From Fidelibacterota bacterium (GTDB taxonomy: Bacteria > Pseudomonadota > Alphaproteobacteria > Rhodospirillales > Rhodospirillaceae), in NCBI GenBank assembly GCA_947475295.1, contig CANJLF010000008.1, forward strand, positions 1 to 64,000: DNA of 64,000 bases, in the 5' to 3' direction. Below are positions 1 to 8,886 of the stretch, one piece after another. The notes beneath the pieces are model-generated. The model saw nothing but the letters and a program-made list of their open reading frames with translations, had not been told where the DNA came from and did no database searches. The position numbers were made by a program, and so were the translations under genes. How positions within the stretch are numbered: position 1 is the first letter of the stretch; every line of letters begins with the position of its first letter.

Positions 1-304
1 GGCTAACGATGGATACTTGGGCAAAATCCTGTCGCATTAGGGCATTAAGGACAAATGCTTCGTTCCTCCCCCAGCTTTTATGGGCGGAGATGGTATCCCG
101 GTAGCGTTCCATCAATTGCTTCAGGGTTACAGAGCGTAGCCTGGCCTGATTTTCTGGTAGGCCCTGGCGTTGAACTTGGCCCTCCCTGTCCCTTGCCCAC
201 TTCTGGGCATCCTCCTTTAGGGTAAAGCTCCTGCTTATTGGCCTATGCCCGGCTAAGCGGACCTGAGCCTCCCACTTACTTTTTCTGCGGCGAAAACTTG
301 CCAT
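1..304 (-). CDS. tyrosine recombinase / phage-type integrase, N-terminal part (runs off window)
   Basis: An open frame of 101 codons starts with ATG at 304 and leaves the window at position 1. It opens MASFRRRKSKWEAQVRLAG, the basic amino-terminal beta-strand DNA-binding segment typical of phage integrases. A KEDAQKWARDREGQ helix and a SAM-like core-binding region (VTLKQLMERYRD, then HKSWGRNEAF) follow. The catalytic R/HxxR/Y domain lies outside the window, so activity cannot be judged. A ribosome site GAGGAA sits 5 nt before the ATG. The gene reads away from tRNA-Pro, 98 nt from its 3' end, the usual place for an integrase of a tRNA-integrated island or prophage. Base composition looks more AT-rich than the housekeeping genes to the right. 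Confidence 0.8.
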   Translation of the reverse strand, partial: MASFRRRKSKWEAQVRLAGHRPISRSFTLKEDAQKWARDREGQVQRQGLPENQARLRSVTLKQLMERYRDTISAHKSWGRNEAFVLNALMRQDFAQVSIVS

Positions 305-402
305 GTTCGTTCCTCACTCCGTCTAGAGTGTGGATACAGGCAACGGATATGAGTGAAGCCTGGGATAAATCCATCTAAGTCATTAACCTAGAAGGATTAA
401 AT

Positions 403-480
<78 letters not shown>

Positions 481-601
481 CCTTTGCTCGGACGGGGATT
501 TTCGCATTGGGGCCCCGGCCGAAGCGGCGCGCACTATAGACAGCGCATGGCGGCAAAACAACCGGCACTTCAGCCCGCTAAATTCTTATATTTTAGGCTG
601 T

Positions 602-1072
602 TTAGGCGGCTCGAAGAGCGTTGCGCAGGTCGTCGCGTAAGGTCTTCAGTTCCGACAGCAGCCGCACAGCTTCATCCCTGGCCAGCCCCATGGGCAAGTC
701 GGCCACGGACAGCCCTTCGGGCGCCGCCTCTTCGGGGGCGGCGCGGGCGCCGGTCTCGCGCAGGAGCTTCTGCACACCCTTTATGGTCAGTCCATCTGTG
801 TACAAGAGCGTCCGGATGCGCTTCAGCAACGTGACGTCTTCTGGCCTGTAGTAGCGCCGGCCGCCGCCGCGTTTGAGCGGGCGGATCTGGGTGAACTTGG
901 TTTCCCAAAATCGGAGGACATGCTGGGGCACGTTCAAGTCGTCGGCGACTTCACTGATGGTCCGAAAGGCAGCTTCCGATTTGGCGGGGCGGCGCGCTTC
1001 TCCGGACCTTGTATCAGCTAGGCTGGACTCGTCGGTGTCGTTGAGATCATCGGAGGTCACGGTCTTGAGCAC
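602..1072 (-). CDS. MerR-family transcriptional regulator
   Basis: The 156-residue protein has a MerR-type winged helix-turn-helix at about residues 37-105 ([10 protein letters not shown], then LRFWETKF and the [12 protein letters not shown] wing). A short, Ala/Glu-rich carboxy-terminal tail follows, with no metal-binding cysteines, so it is not a mercury sensor. It lies 13 nt downstream of ihfA on the same strand; this ihfA-MerR pairing is common in Alphaproteobacteria. The start used is GTG at 1072; a start further in is possible because the first 35 residues look unstructured. Its target genes cannot be inferred. Confidence 0.85.
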   Translation of the reverse strand: MLKTVTSDDLNDTDESSLADTRSGEARRPAKSEAAFRTISEVADDLNVPQHVLRFWETKFTQIRPLKRGGGRRYYRPEDVTLLKRIRTLLYTDGLTIKGVQKLLRETGARAAPEEAAPEGLSVADLPMGLARDEAVRLLSELKTLRDDLRNALRAA

Positions 1073-1085
1073 CCGCTGGGCTTAA

Positions 1086-1400
1086 TCAGGGCGTGGTCGC
1101 ACGGGTCGAGTGGCCCTGGCGGATTCGGCCTTTGAGCAGCTGAGAAGGCCGGAAAACCAGCACCTTACGGGGCAGAATCGGCACCTCTTCCCCGGTCTTG
1201 GGGTTGCGGCCAATCCTCTGGCCCTTCTGGCGCACGGAAAAGCTCCCAAAGGAGGAGATTTTTACGGTTTCGCCTTTGAGGAGCGCCTGGGTGATCTCAC
1301 CTAGCACCATCTCCAGCAAATCCGCCGACTCATTCCGGGAAAGGCCCACCTCTTGATAGATGGCCTCGCTCAACTGAGCCCGGGTAATTGTTTCTCCCAT
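1086..1400 (-). CDS. ihfA: integration host factor subunit alpha
   Basis: The 104-residue DNA-bending protein is of the HU/IHF family. It shows the family layout: amino-terminal helices ([19 protein letters not shown]), the central strand region [13 protein letters not shown], and the minor-groove arm ending in [12 protein letters not shown] with the conserved intercalating Pro. It would pair with IhfB, encoded elsewhere, to bend DNA in recombination, replication and sigma-54 promoters. The ATG at 1400 is preceded by GGAGAG at 8-nt spacing, and a sigma-70-like promoter lies just upstream. The merR gene follows 13 nt after its stop. Confidence 0.95.
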   Translation of the reverse strand: MGETITRAQLSEAIYQEVGLSRNESADLLEMVLGEITQALLKGETVKISSFGSFSVRQKGQRIGRNPKTGEEVPILPRKVLVFRPSQLLKGRIRQGHSTRATTP

Positions 1401-1436
1401 CTTCGCGCTCTCCTGCCGAAGTCGCGTGAGTTCAAG

Positions 1437-1466
1437 AGCTTAGCCCGTTCCGCCCAAATTCGTCAA
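1437..1466 (-). promoter_or_regulatory. predicted sigma-70-type promoter of ihfA
   Basis: On the minus strand, TTGACG (1461-1466) and TAAGCT (1437-1442) are separated by 18 bp. This gives a predicted start about 30 nt upstream of the ihfA ATG. It lies in the 181-bp gap between fabH and ihfA, so ihfA-merR can be transcribed apart from fabH. Confidence 0.5.
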
Positions 1467-1581
1467 TACAGGTTATCTATGTGTAGCAATGATTTAGAGG
1501 ATGCATGCCCCGGTTCAACCTGAGCGTTGTGATTAACCAGGGCGTAGACCTTGTGTGGCGCGGTTTTGCGGACGAAACGTC

Positions 1582-2556
1582 CTACATGCGGACGAGCGCG
1601 GAACCCCAGGTAAAGCCGCCGCCCATGGCCTCCATCAGCACCAAATTGCCCGGTTTGATGCGTCCATCAGCCACGCCCGAGGCCAAAGCCAAGGGAATCG
1701 AAGCGGCTGAGGTATTGGCATGGCGGTCGACGGTGACGATGACTTTGGCAGGGTCGAGACCCAGCTTGTGCGCTGTGCCGTCGAGGATGCGCTTATTGGC
1801 CTGATGCGGGACCAGCCAGTCCACATCATCGATGGAGACGTTATTGGCGGCCAAAGCTTCATGCACGGCATCGGCTAAATTGACGACCGCGTGACGGAAG
1901 ACTTCCTTGCCCTTCATGCGGATATAGCCGGCGGTTTGCGTCGTCGATGGTCCGCCGTCGCAATAGAGCATGTCGTGGTGGCGCCCGTCGGAATGTAAAT
2001 GCGTCGAGAGCACACCGCGATCGCCGGTGGTGCCTTTGCCCTCTTCCACGCCGAGCACGACCGCGCCCGCGCCGTCGCCGAACAACACGCAAGTGGCGCG
2101 GTCGGTCCAATCCAGAATCCTCGAGAATACTTCAGCGCCGATAAGCACGGCGCATTTTGCCTGGCCGGCCTTCATGAAGTTGTCGGCGACCGCGACGCCG
2201 TAGACAAAACCCGAACATACCGCCTGGATATCGAAGGACGGCACACCGGGGCGGCCGAGGGCGGCTTGCACGCGCGCGGCGGTGGCTGGAAATGTCTGGT
2301 CGGGCGTCGCGGTGGCGACGATAAACAGATCAACGTCCTTGCCGTCGCGGCCGGCGGCGGCCAGTGCCTGGGTCGCCGCGGCAATAGCCAGGTCGGAGGT
2401 TTTTTCATTGTCGGCGGCGATATGGCGCTCGCGGATGCCGGAGCGTTCGACGATCCATTCGTCGGATGTGTCGACTTTTTTAGCGAGATCGGCGTTGGTC
2501 AGGATTTTCTCGGGCAGATACGATCCGACGCCTTGAATCACGGAACGAATGATCAT
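1582..2556 (-). CDS. fabH: beta-ketoacyl-ACP synthase III
   Basis: The 324-residue thiolase-fold enzyme starts type II fatty-acid synthesis by condensing acetyl-CoA with malonyl-ACP in the cytoplasm. The Cys-His-Asn triad is visible: Cys114 in DIQAVCSGF, His in VPHQANKRI and Asn in RHANTSAAS. Length fits the family. Its ATG overlaps the plsX stop by 4 nt (ATGA), so it is translationally coupled to phospholipid precursor synthesis. plsX-fabH downstream of rpmF and yceD is a widely conserved bacterial order. Confidence 0.97.
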   Translation of the reverse strand: MIIRSVIQGVGSYLPEKILTNADLAKKVDTSDEWIVERSGIRERHIAADNEKTSDLAIAAATQALAAAGRDGKDVDLFIVATATPDQTFPATAARVQAALGRPGVPSFDIQAVCSGFVYGVAVADNFMKAGQAKCAVLIGAEVFSRILDWTDRATCVLFGDGAGAVVLGVEEGKGTTGDRGVLSTHLHSDGRHHDMLYCDGGPSTTQTAGYIRMKGKEVFRHAVVNLADAVHEALAANNVSIDDVDWLVPHQANKRILDGTAHKLGLDPAKVIVTVDRHANTSAASIPLALASGVADGRIKPGNLVLMEAMGGGFTWGSALVRM

Positions 2557-3626
2557 CGCGGCGCGGTCTCCACGATCGCTTCGGCGAGTTCAACAGCCTG
2601 TTCCGATTGCTCGGCGGCGATGCGCGCCAACTCTTCGCCGATCCGGGTATTGAGGTCGCGCGCGATCATGTCCACGGCCACGCCGATGGCATTCGCGAAG
2701 CCGACCGCGTCGGTGCCGCCATGACTTTTCACCACCACTCCGTTGAGACCCACAAACAGGGCACCGTTATAGCGGCGGGCGTCGAGCCGCGCCATAACTT
2801 GCGAGAGGACGGGCTTTGCGAAGATCATACCGAACTTTGCCAGCCAGGAACTACGGATGGCGGTCTTAAGAAACTCAGAGAACATCTTTGCCGTGCCTTC
2901 GGCGGTTTTCAACGCGACATTTCCGGTAAACCCATCGGTCACGACCACATCGACCGTGCCTTTGGTAATGTCGTCGCCTTCAACGAAACCCTTGAACTCC
3001 ATATCAAGGTGGGAACTGCGCAGCACTTGGGCCGCGTCGCGCAGCGCATCGGTGCCCTTCACATCTTCCGATCCGATATTAAGGAGGCCGACGCTGGGGC
3101 GCTCAAGACCGAGAATGGCACGGGCGAAGCATTCACCCATGACGGCGAACTCCACCAGATTGCGCGCGTCGCACTGAGAATTCGCGCCGAGATCCAACAT
3201 CACCGTCTCCCCGACGCGGGTCGGGAACAAGGAACAGATCGCCGGGCGGTCGATGCCGGGCAACGTCCGCATGATGATTTTCGCCATAGCCATGAGCGCG
3301 CCGGTATTGCCGGCCGAGACCACGCCGGCAGCCTTCCCGTTCTTAACGGCTTCGATGGCTTTCCACATGCTCGACTGGCGGCCCTGGCGAATGGCTTGGC
3401 TGGGCTTGGTGTCGCCGGTGATGATTTGATCGGTGTGGTGGATGGTGCAGCAGGCGGCCAGAGCTTTGTCGCCGAGCAACAGTGGTTTCAATTTGGCTTC
3501 GTCGCCAAACAAAAGGAAATGGGCGGTGGGATAGCGTTCGCGCGCCAGCGCCGCGCCCCGAACGACGATTTGTGGGGCGTAGTCGCCGCCCATGGCATCC
3601 AGCGAGAGGGTGAAGGCCGCGCTCAC
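2553..3626 (-). CDS. plsX: phosphate acyltransferase PlsX
   Basis: The 357-residue protein converts acyl-ACP to acyl-phosphate, the first step of the PlsX/PlsY route to phosphatidic acid. The amino terminus [12 protein letters not shown] is the family signature. The Rossmann-like core with [20 protein letters not shown] and [15 protein letters not shown] is intact, and length is normal. It overlaps fabH by 4 nt. A 176-bp gap separates it from rpmF. That gap holds a GCGCGCG/CGCGCGC hairpin and an upstream TATAAT box, so plsX-fabH may have their own promoter. Confidence 0.97.
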   Translation of the reverse strand: MSAAFTLSLDAMGGDYAPQIVVRGAALARERYPTAHFLLFGDEAKLKPLLLGDKALAACCTIHHTDQIITGDTKPSQAIRQGRQSSMWKAIEAVKNGKAAGVVSAGNTGALMAMAKIIMRTLPGIDRPAICSLFPTRVGETVMLDLGANSQCDARNLVEFAVMGECFARAILGLERPSVGLLNIGSEDVKGTDALRDAAQVLRSSHLDMEFKGFVEGDDITKGTVDVVVTDGFTGNVALKTAEGTAKMFSEFLKTAIRSSWLAKFGMIFAKPVLSQVMARLDARRYNGALFVGLNGVVVKSHGGTDAVGFANAIGVAVDMIARDLNTRIGEELARIAAEQSEQAVELAEAIVETAPR

Positions 3627-3784
3627 AATAATCCCGACCAGTTAAGCCGCACCGCGAGGCGGCACAATCGCCGCTTCACGTGTCCCCCGACCGCGGGAGA
3701 ATCGTCTCACGCGGCGACCCCCGCGGCGGAAGGCCGCATCTTTAATATCGCGCGCGTTTACCGCGCGCGGGTCACATTTAGACT

Positions 3785-3813
3785 ATTATATGACGAGCGG
3801 GGCTAGGCAACAG
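3785..3813 (-). promoter_or_regulatory. possible promoter of plsX-fabH
   Basis: Minus-strand TATAAT (3785-3790) is a perfect -10 hexamer just after the rpmF stop. A -35 match is poor (a TGTTGC-like hexamer near 3807-3812, about 16 bp away). Offered only as a candidate for separate transcription of plsX-fabH. Confidence 0.3.
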
Positions 3814-3991
3814 CCTCGGACTCAGAGGCAACTTCACGACCATCGTAATAGCCGCAGGAAGTGCACAGATGGTGTGGGCGCTTCAGTTCGCCGCAATTCG
3901 GGCATTCCTGATGGGCTCCGGTCGTCAGAGCGTGATGCGAGCGACGCATATCGCGGCGCGACTTGGAAACTTTCTTCTTAGGAACCGCCAT
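3803..3991 (-). CDS. rpmF: 50S ribosomal protein L32
   Basis: The 62-residue protein opens [20 protein letters not shown], the L32 signature. It then has [20 protein letters not shown], two CxxC pairs that form the zinc ribbon. The intact cysteines mark this as the zinc-binding (C+) form rather than a zinc-independent paralogue. It sits between yceD and plsX, the conserved order across many bacteria. Confidence 0.97.
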   Translation of the reverse strand: MAVPKKKVSKSRRDMRRSHHALTTGAHQECPNCGELKRPHHLCTSCGYYDGREVASESEAVA

Positions 3992-4110
3992 GGACGTGAT
4001 CTTTCGTGGTGACGTGGTCGGGAGCCCGGATTCCTCTCGGCGAGGAACCAGGGAGCCGGAAAGCGCGACTAGATAGCGAAAAACCCCCCCGGAAGCAAGG
4101 ACGCTCGTCC

Positions 4111-4749
4111 CTACCCCTTTCCGCCCTTAGGCCCCGGAGTCTTAGGGGTTTTCTTAAGTTTAGCCAGGGCGGCGAAGGGGCTGGCAGGGGTAATTTCGGC
4201 CTTTTCGGGCTCCAGGCCCCAGGCTTCGGGCTTAAAGGCCGCCCCGGGGGCCCGGGGATAGGGGTTCAGCGCCAAGGCCAGGTGAGCGACCGCCACCTCG
4301 CCTAAGTCGATTCGCCCGCCTTTCGCCACCTCCGGAGGATCGTCCAGATCGACCTCGACGATCTCTTCTTCATCCCCGCGCGCCTTGGCTTTCGCGCGTT
4401 TGACCTTTTCCTTGGCCGCCCGCTCCTCGGTGATGAAACGCGCGCTGATGGCGTCACTGACCGTTGCCGGTACTGGGACCAGAGTAACCACACAGGTCTG
4501 GACCACCGCGGCATCGACCTGTCCCGTCACTTTGATGAAGCCGCCGGCGGCCGGTTTCACGTCCACCGTGGCCGTCAGTGTTTTGATGTCCTGCAGATCT
4601 AGACGTTTTGCGACCCGCGCCCGCTCGGCGGCGGAGGCCTTGATGCTGTAGCTCTTGCCGGACGGCGCCAACGACGTGACATCGAGCGGAAAGGAAAACT
4701 CCGGCGCAATATCCTGGTGGGGATCTCGTGACGGATCATCAACCGGCAT
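4111..4749 (-). CDS. YceD/DUF177 family protein
   Basis: The 212-residue protein has the DUF177 layout: an amino-terminal beta region ([10 protein letters not shown], then [17 protein letters not shown]), the central segment [16 protein letters not shown], an acidic stretch and PYPRAPG near the end. In this family the central region usually carries a CxxC pair; here only one Cys is seen, as in other alphaproteobacterial members. YceD homologues are co-transcribed with rpmF, and in some organisms affect 23S rRNA accumulation. The carboxy end is a basic [14 protein letters not shown] tail. Its start overlaps the end of the upstream bc1 chaperone gene by 11 nt. Confidence 0.85.
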   Translation of the reverse strand: MPVDDPSRDPHQDIAPEFSFPLDVTSLAPSGKSYSIKASAAERARVAKRLDLQDIKTLTATVDVKPAAGGFIKVTGQVDAAVVQTCVVTLVPVPATVSDAISARFITEERAAKEKVKRAKAKARGDEEEIVEVDLDDPPEVAKGGRIDLGEVAVAHLALALNPYPRAPGAAFKPEAWGLEPEKAEITPASPFAALAKLKKTPKTPGPKGGKG

Positions 4750-5296
4750 GGCTCGCTCCCGTCACGGGGACATTCAAATTGACGTTGCCCGCGATGATTT
4801 CCGCGACACTTTCTCCCGCGACGTGATGCGCAGCGCGGCGCAAGTAATCTGCCATGCGCGTGATCTGATCCGCATTGGCTTGTGTGTGGCGATAAAGATT
4901 ATCCTTGAGCGCCTCGATCAAAGCCGAGGCCTCGCCGTCCAGGCCGGCCTCGTAGGCCTGAGCCCGACCGAACATCGCTTTGGCCATGCGCTTGATGTGA
5001 TGCTTGAGGCCCATGTCACCGACGCCCATTTCGCGCAGAGAACGATCCATGTCGCTGAACAGCAATTCCAGCAGCGCCTTACCTGTAACGTCGGCGTGGA
5101 CGCCCTCGCCTCGCAAGCGCCGCAGCACCAGCATGGCGTGAATCACGACCATATCAAAACGTCCGTTGACCGTATCCGGCACCGCGAGCCCGGCATAAAA
5201 GACCGGGTCACGCGCCTTCGCCACCACCGTCCCATAGAGCCGTAAGGTGGCTTCCGGAGCAGGCTCGAAGCGACGGAAAAATTTGGCGAAAAACAT
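4739..5296 (-). CDS. ubiquinol-cytochrome c chaperone (CBP3 family)
   Basis: The 185-residue protein matches the CBP3/UQCC1 family, which assists cytochrome b assembly in the bc1 complex. Visible motifs are LYGTVVAKARDPVFYAGLAVPD, shared with mitochondrial CBP3, then VIHAMLVLRRLRGEG and SLREMGVGDMGLKHHIKRMA. ATG 5296 (MFFAKFFRRFEP) is preferred over the longer frame opened at 5368, because homologues start just before the FFRR segment. It precedes yceD in the same minus-strand unit and is divergent from bamE. This fits a respiring bacterium with a bc1 complex. Confidence 0.88.
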   Translation of the reverse strand: MFFAKFFRRFEPAPEATLRLYGTVVAKARDPVFYAGLAVPDTVNGRFDMVVIHAMLVLRRLRGEGVHADVTGKALLELLFSDMDRSLREMGVGDMGLKHHIKRMAKAMFGRAQAYEAGLDGEASALIEALKDNLYRHTQANADQITRMADYLRRAAHHVAGESVAEIIAGNVNLNVPVTGASHAG

Positions 5297-5382
5297 GACA
5301 GGAACTTTGCTGGAATGAATTGTGGCGGCGCTCAGTTTAGGCGGTTTTCGTCGTTGGGGGCTGGGCATCCGCCGCGAGGTGA

Positions 5383-5388
5383 TATAAT
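5383..5388 (+). promoter_or_regulatory. -10 element of bamE promoter
   Basis: A perfect TATAAT lies 10 nt before the bamE ATG in the divergent gap with the CBP3 gene. No clear -35 is seen at 16-18 bp, and with a start near 5395 the message would be almost leaderless. Confidence 0.35.
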
Positions 5389-5398
5389 ACGTCAGTCC

Positions 5399-5881
5399 AT
5401 GAAGACCAGAAATAAACCGTTGGGCCTGCCAACCGCCGCCATCCTGGCGCTGGCGGCTGTATTATTGTCGGGCTGCGCCAAGGATATAGAGGCGCGCGGC
5501 AACCTGCCCACGCCCGAAGCCCTGGCCAAGCTGGCGCCCGGCGAGCAAACCCGCCAAGACGTCCAAGGCATCTTGGGAACGCCCGCCACCACGGCGGTCT
5601 TCGACCAGGAGAACTGGTACTACATCAGCGCCCACACCACGCAGTACGCCTTCTATCCTAACCACGAGCTGGACCGCACGATCTATGTGGTCAGCTTCGA
5701 TCCGCGCGGGATTTTGTCGGGCGTGCGCAAGCTCAACCTCGAGGATGGTCAGAACATCACGCCCGAGGAACGCTCGACGCCCACCATGGGCCGCGAAGTC
5801 AGCATTATCGAGCAGCTGCTTGGCAACGTCGGCCGCATGGGCGCACCGGGCCAAACCGGTCCCGGCGCGCCGCCGAGGTAA
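5399..5881 (+). CDS. bamE: outer-membrane protein assembly factor BamE (SmpA/OmlA)
   Basis: The 160-residue lipoprotein has a short basic start (MKTRNKPLG), a hydrophobic stretch and the lipobox LLSG-C, with Cys about residue 25. The BamE fold follows: LAKLAPGEQTRQDVQGILGTP is the SmpA helix-turn-helix signature, and ENWYYISAHTTQ a core strand. ATG 5399 is chosen over an in-frame upstream ATG at 5315 because it puts the signal peptide at the amino terminus. The product supports beta-barrel insertion by the BAM complex, which has added interest given the TonB receptors further on. A strong terminator follows. Confidence 0.92.
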   Translation: MKTRNKPLGLPTAAILALAAVLLSGCAKDIEARGNLPTPEALAKLAPGEQTRQDVQGILGTPATTAVFDQENWYYISAHTTQYAFYPNHELDRTIYVVSFDPRGILSGVRKLNLEDGQNITPEERSTPTMGREVSIIEQLLGNVGRMGAPGQTGPGAPPR

Positions 5882-5920
5882 CGCCTCAAGTTGTTTTGAG
5901 CTTCACAGCAAAACGCCAAA

Positions 5921-5954
5921 GCGGCTGATCCAAAATGGATCAGCCGCCTTTTTT
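5921..5954 (+). terminator. rho-independent terminator of bamE
   Basis: A perfect 11-bp stem GCGGCTGATCC/GGATCAGCCGC with loop AAAAT (5932-5936) is followed by CCTTTTTT. It is 40 nt after the bamE stop. Confidence 0.9.
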
Positions 5955-5959
5955 GAATC

Positions 5960-6009
5960 AGGCCGCGATCTGCCGCAAAAGCGGTTCCCACTTTTGCTGA
6001 TCGCGGCCT
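5960..6009. repeat. compound palindrome, REP-like intergenic element
   Basis: Outer arms AGGCCGCGATC (5960-5970) and GATCGCGGCCT (5999-6009) are perfectly complementary. An inner CCGC-AAAA-GCGG hairpin and the sequence GCGGTTCCCACTTTTGC lie between them. It sits between the convergent ends of bamE and hppA. It resembles palindromic intergenic repeats that recur in alphaproteobacterial genomes (recalled, not searched). No second copy was noticed in this window. Confidence 0.5.
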
Positions 6010-6051
6010 AGTCCGAAAGACCGGGGCGTTCTTCTTTTCAGCGTGCGGCTC

Positions 6052-8127
6052 TTAGGCGGCGAGCACCGCCAGCAGCAGCAAGGCGACGATGTTGATGATT
6101 TTGATCATCGGGTTCACGGCCGGACCGGCGGTGTCCTTGTACGGATCACCGACGGTATCGCCGGTCACCGCCGCCTTGTGAGCGTCGGAACCTTTGCCGC
6201 CGTAATGGCCGTCTTCGATGTACTTCTTGGCGTTGTCCCAAGCGCCGCCGCCCGAGGTCATCGAGATCGCGACGAACAGGCCCGTGACGATGGTGCCGAG
6301 CAGCATGGCGCCCAGCGCGGTGAAGGCTTCCGCCTGATTGGCGACGGCCTTGACCACGTAGTACAGCACGATCGGCGACAGAACCGGCAGCAGTGACGGC
6401 AGGATCATTTCCTTGATCGCGGCTTTGGTCAGCATGTCGACGGCGCGGCCGTAGTCGGGCTTTGCGGTGCCTTCCATGATGCCGGGGATTTCCTTGAATT
6501 GCCGGCGCACTTCGTTCACCACCGCACCGGCCGCACGGCCGACGGCCTGCATGCCCATGGCGCCGAACAGGTACGGCAGCAAGCCGCCGATGAACAGGCC
6601 AACCACGACAAACGGATTCTCGAGGCTGAACTGAATGTCGAGGTTACCGAAGTAGTGTTTCAAGTCCGCAGTGTAGGATGAGAATAGCACCACCGCCGCT
6701 AGACCGGCTGAACCAATGGCGTAGCCCTTGGTCACGGCTTTGGTGGTGTTGCCGACCGCATCGAGCGCGTCGGTGACAACGCGCACTTCCGGCGGCAGAT
6801 GCGACATTTCGGCGATACCGCCGGCGTTGTCAGTCACCGGACCGTAAGCATCGAGCGCCACAACGATGCCGGCCAGCGCCAGCATGGTGGTCGCGGCAAC
6901 CGCGAGGCCGAAGATACCGGCCGTGAGGTAAGCCACGATGATGCCGGCGCAGATCACCAGCACGGGCAGAGCGGTCGCTTCCATTGAGATCGCGAGACCC
7001 TGGATGATGTTGGTGCCGTGACCCGTGGTTGAAGCAGCTGCGACCGATTGCACGGGACGGAAGTTGGTCCCGGTGTAGTACTCGGTGATCCAGATGATCA
7101 GGCCGGTGACGACCAATCCCACAAAGGAGCACTTGATCAGATCCATGGAACTGATGAGGCGGCCCTCAGCGGTCGTCAGTCCGTCACCGAACACCTGCTG
7201 GGTCACCACTACAATCAGAATCGCCGAGATGACGGCGGTGACGATAAAGCCGCGATAAAGCGCGGCCATGATCTTGCCGCTGGAGCCGATGCCCGAGAAG
7301 AACGTGCCGATGATGGAGGCGATGATGCAAACCGCGCCGATGACCAGCGGATAAAGCATCGCGCCTACAACCTGGGAGTCCGTGAAATACAGCGAGCCCA
7401 GGTACATGGTGGCGACAATCGTCACGGCGTAAGTTTCGAACAAGTCCGCGGCCATGCCGGCGCAGTCGCCGACGTTGTCACCAACGTTGTCGGCGATGAC
7501 GGCCGGGTTGCGCGGATCATCTTCAGGGATACCGGCTTCGACTTTGCCGACCAGGTCGGCGCCGACGTCGGCGCCCTTGGTGAAAATACCGCCGCCGAGG
7601 CGGGCGAAGATCGAGATCAAGGAAGCGCCGAAGCTGAGCGCGATGAGGCCCCAGACGATGTCACGCAGTTCCATGCCGCGCGCCGTCAGCACAAAGAAGT
7701 AACCGGCGACGCCGAGCAGGCCCAAGCCCACCACCAGCATGCCGGTGATGGCGCCGGCCTGGAAAGCCACCGCGTGCGCTTGCTTCAAGCCGCCGTTCAT
7801 GGCGGCCGCTGCCGTGCGTACGTTGGCGCGCACTGAGACGTTCATGCCGACATAGCCGGCCAGGCCCGAGAGGACAGCGCCGATGACGAAGCCAACCGCC
7901 ACTGTCACGCCGAGCGTGGCCCCGAGAATAATCGCCACCACCACACCGACAGCGCCGATGGTCGTGTACTGGCGATTGAGATAGGCGCCCGCACCTTCCT
8001 GAATGGCGGCGGCAATTTCCTGCATACGGGCATTGCCAGCCGGCATCTTAACGATGCGCGTGATGCCGAAGATGCCGTAAAGAACCGCCAGCACGCCGCA
8101 GGCGATGATGAGTGTTTGCAAGGTCAT
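6052..8127 (-). CDS. hppA: K+-independent, proton-pumping membrane pyrophosphatase
   Basis: The 691-residue polytopic protein hydrolyses pyrophosphate in the inner membrane and pumps H+. Family motifs include [20 protein letters not shown] and [20 protein letters not shown], which bind Mg-PPi, and the terminal [15 protein letters not shown]. The cation-site motif reads [10 protein letters not shown] with Lys, the hallmark of the K+-independent class (Ala in K+-dependent enzymes). About 16 hydrophobic segments fit the fold. An SD-like GGGG lies 5 nt before the ATG. Its 203-bp leader holds a 23-bp palindrome and a terminator for the gene upstream, so it is probably transcribed alone. Confidence 0.96.
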   Translation of the reverse strand: MTLQTLIIACGVLAVLYGIFGITRIVKMPAGNARMQEIAAAIQEGAGAYLNRQYTTIGAVGVVVAIILGATLGVTVAVGFVIGAVLSGLAGYVGMNVSVRANVRTAAAAMNGGLKQAHAVAFQAGAITGMLVVGLGLLGVAGYFFVLTARGMELRDIVWGLIALSFGASLISIFARLGGGIFTKGADVGADLVGKVEAGIPEDDPRNPAVIADNVGDNVGDCAGMAADLFETYAVTIVATMYLGSLYFTDSQVVGAMLYPLVIGAVCIIASIIGTFFSGIGSSGKIMAALYRGFIVTAVISAILIVVVTQQVFGDGLTTAEGRLISSMDLIKCSFVGLVVTGLIIWITEYYTGTNFRPVQSVAAASTTGHGTNIIQGLAISMEATALPVLVICAGIIVAYLTAGIFGLAVAATTMLALAGIVVALDAYGPVTDNAGGIAEMSHLPPEVRVVTDALDAVGNTTKAVTKGYAIGSAGLAAVVLFSSYTADLKHYFGNLDIQFSLENPFVVVGLFIGGLLPYLFGAMGMQAVGRAAGAVVNEVRRQFKEIPGIMEGTAKPDYGRAVDMLTKAAIKEMILPSLLPVLSPIVLYYVVKAVANQAEAFTALGAMLLGTIVTGLFVAISMTSGGGAWDNAKKYIEDGHYGGKGSDAHKAAVTGDTVGDPYKDTAGPAVNPMIKIINIVALLLLAVLAA

Positions 8128-8151
8128 GTTTACCCCGTTGTGATTCTTGTA

Positions 8152-8174
8152 TTTGCCTCTGTCACAGAGGCAAA
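8152..8174. promoter_or_regulatory. 23-bp perfect palindrome in the hppA leader
   Basis: TTTGCCTCTGT and ACAGAGGCAAA flank a single C (8163). The sequence runs straight into a second perfect palindrome, CAAATTAATTTG (8171-8182). It lies 25-47 nt before the hppA ATG. It could be an operator or, in RNA, a 5' stem-loop; which one cannot be told from sequence. Confidence 0.5.
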
Positions 8175-8201
8175 TTAATTTGCGATTTCAAAGGCTTATT
8201 T

Positions 8202-8233
8202 AAAAACTTCCGCCGACCCCTCGAAAACGGCGG
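8202..8233 (-). terminator. probable terminator after the FliL-like gene
   Basis: On the minus strand CCGCCG (8228-8233) pairs with CGGCGG (8210-8215), and AAGTTTTT follows. It is about 100 nt after the stop of the FliL-like gene and before hppA. Confidence 0.6.
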
Positions 8234-8330
8234 GAGAGTGCCAGAACCCTCGCCCGGGCGCAACAAAGGAGTGCGCTGCATATTAAGCCTGGGCGCAGGG
8301 ATCCTAACGGCCTCCGGCAACCCGAGAGAC

Positions 8331-8843
8331 CTACTGTACCCGCCCGTTGCTCTGCTCGAAGGCGTTGGTCAGCAGCACGCCCTGGATGTGATCGCCATAA
8401 ACGGCCTTGGCGTGTTTCAAAAGCCGGGCCTTGATTTCGACCACATCCAGCATGTCATGATTGGTAAAATAGTTCTGAAAGTACGGCACGAGACCCCGGA
8501 TCACCCCGTCCTGGAATTTGACGAGGTCGGCCTTCACGAGTTTCTCGTCTTCTTTGTTTGTGGCTATGATCCGGCCGATCAGCAGTACGCGGCGCTGGGC
8601 CTGACCGTTAATGATCACGGGGATAACCATGTCGTCCATCTTGATCAGCGTGTAAGCCGCGGGCGGCGGCTTGAACTTGGTCTTCTCGCTCAATTCCATA
8701 GCGGCCTTTTCGGCCGCCGAAAGCGGCTTCTCGGGCATCGGCGGATTGAACGGGTTGGGAACGATGCCCAGCATGATCAGCCCACCGAAGCCGCCACCGG
8801 CCACCAGGATCAGCACGAGGATAATGACAATCGCCCTTTTCAT
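8331..8843 (-). CDS. FliL-like membrane-anchored protein
   Basis: The 170-residue protein opens with a single membrane segment (MKRAIVIILVLILVAGGGFGGLIML). A Pro-rich linker follows, then a periplasmic region YTLIKMDDMVIPVIINGQ and LVKADLVKFQDGVIRGLVPYF that resembles the FliL fold, seen in the flagellar stator-associated protein. The FliL match is by fold pattern only. No other flagellar gene is adjacent; motB is 18 kb away. It may instead be a general stomatin-like FliL relative. It lies 43 nt downstream of thiL on the same strand. Confidence 0.5.
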   Translation of the reverse strand: MKRAIVIILVLILVAGGGFGGLIMLGIVPNPFNPPMPEKPLSAAEKAAMELSEKTKFKPPPAAYTLIKMDDMVIPVIINGQAQRRVLLIGRIIATNKEDEKLVKADLVKFQDGVIRGLVPYFQNYFTNHDMLDVVEIKARLLKHAKAVYGDHIQGVLLTNAFEQSNGRVQ

Positions 8844-8886
8844 GGGGCCGATTAGACCACATTTCCGTCGGCGCCGTTAAGCCGGA

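Noticed and set aside
2607-3806. Plus-strand open frame of 399 codons
   Set aside because: Antisense to plsX and the rpmF-plsX gap; no motif or signal sequence, and high GC makes such shadow frames common.
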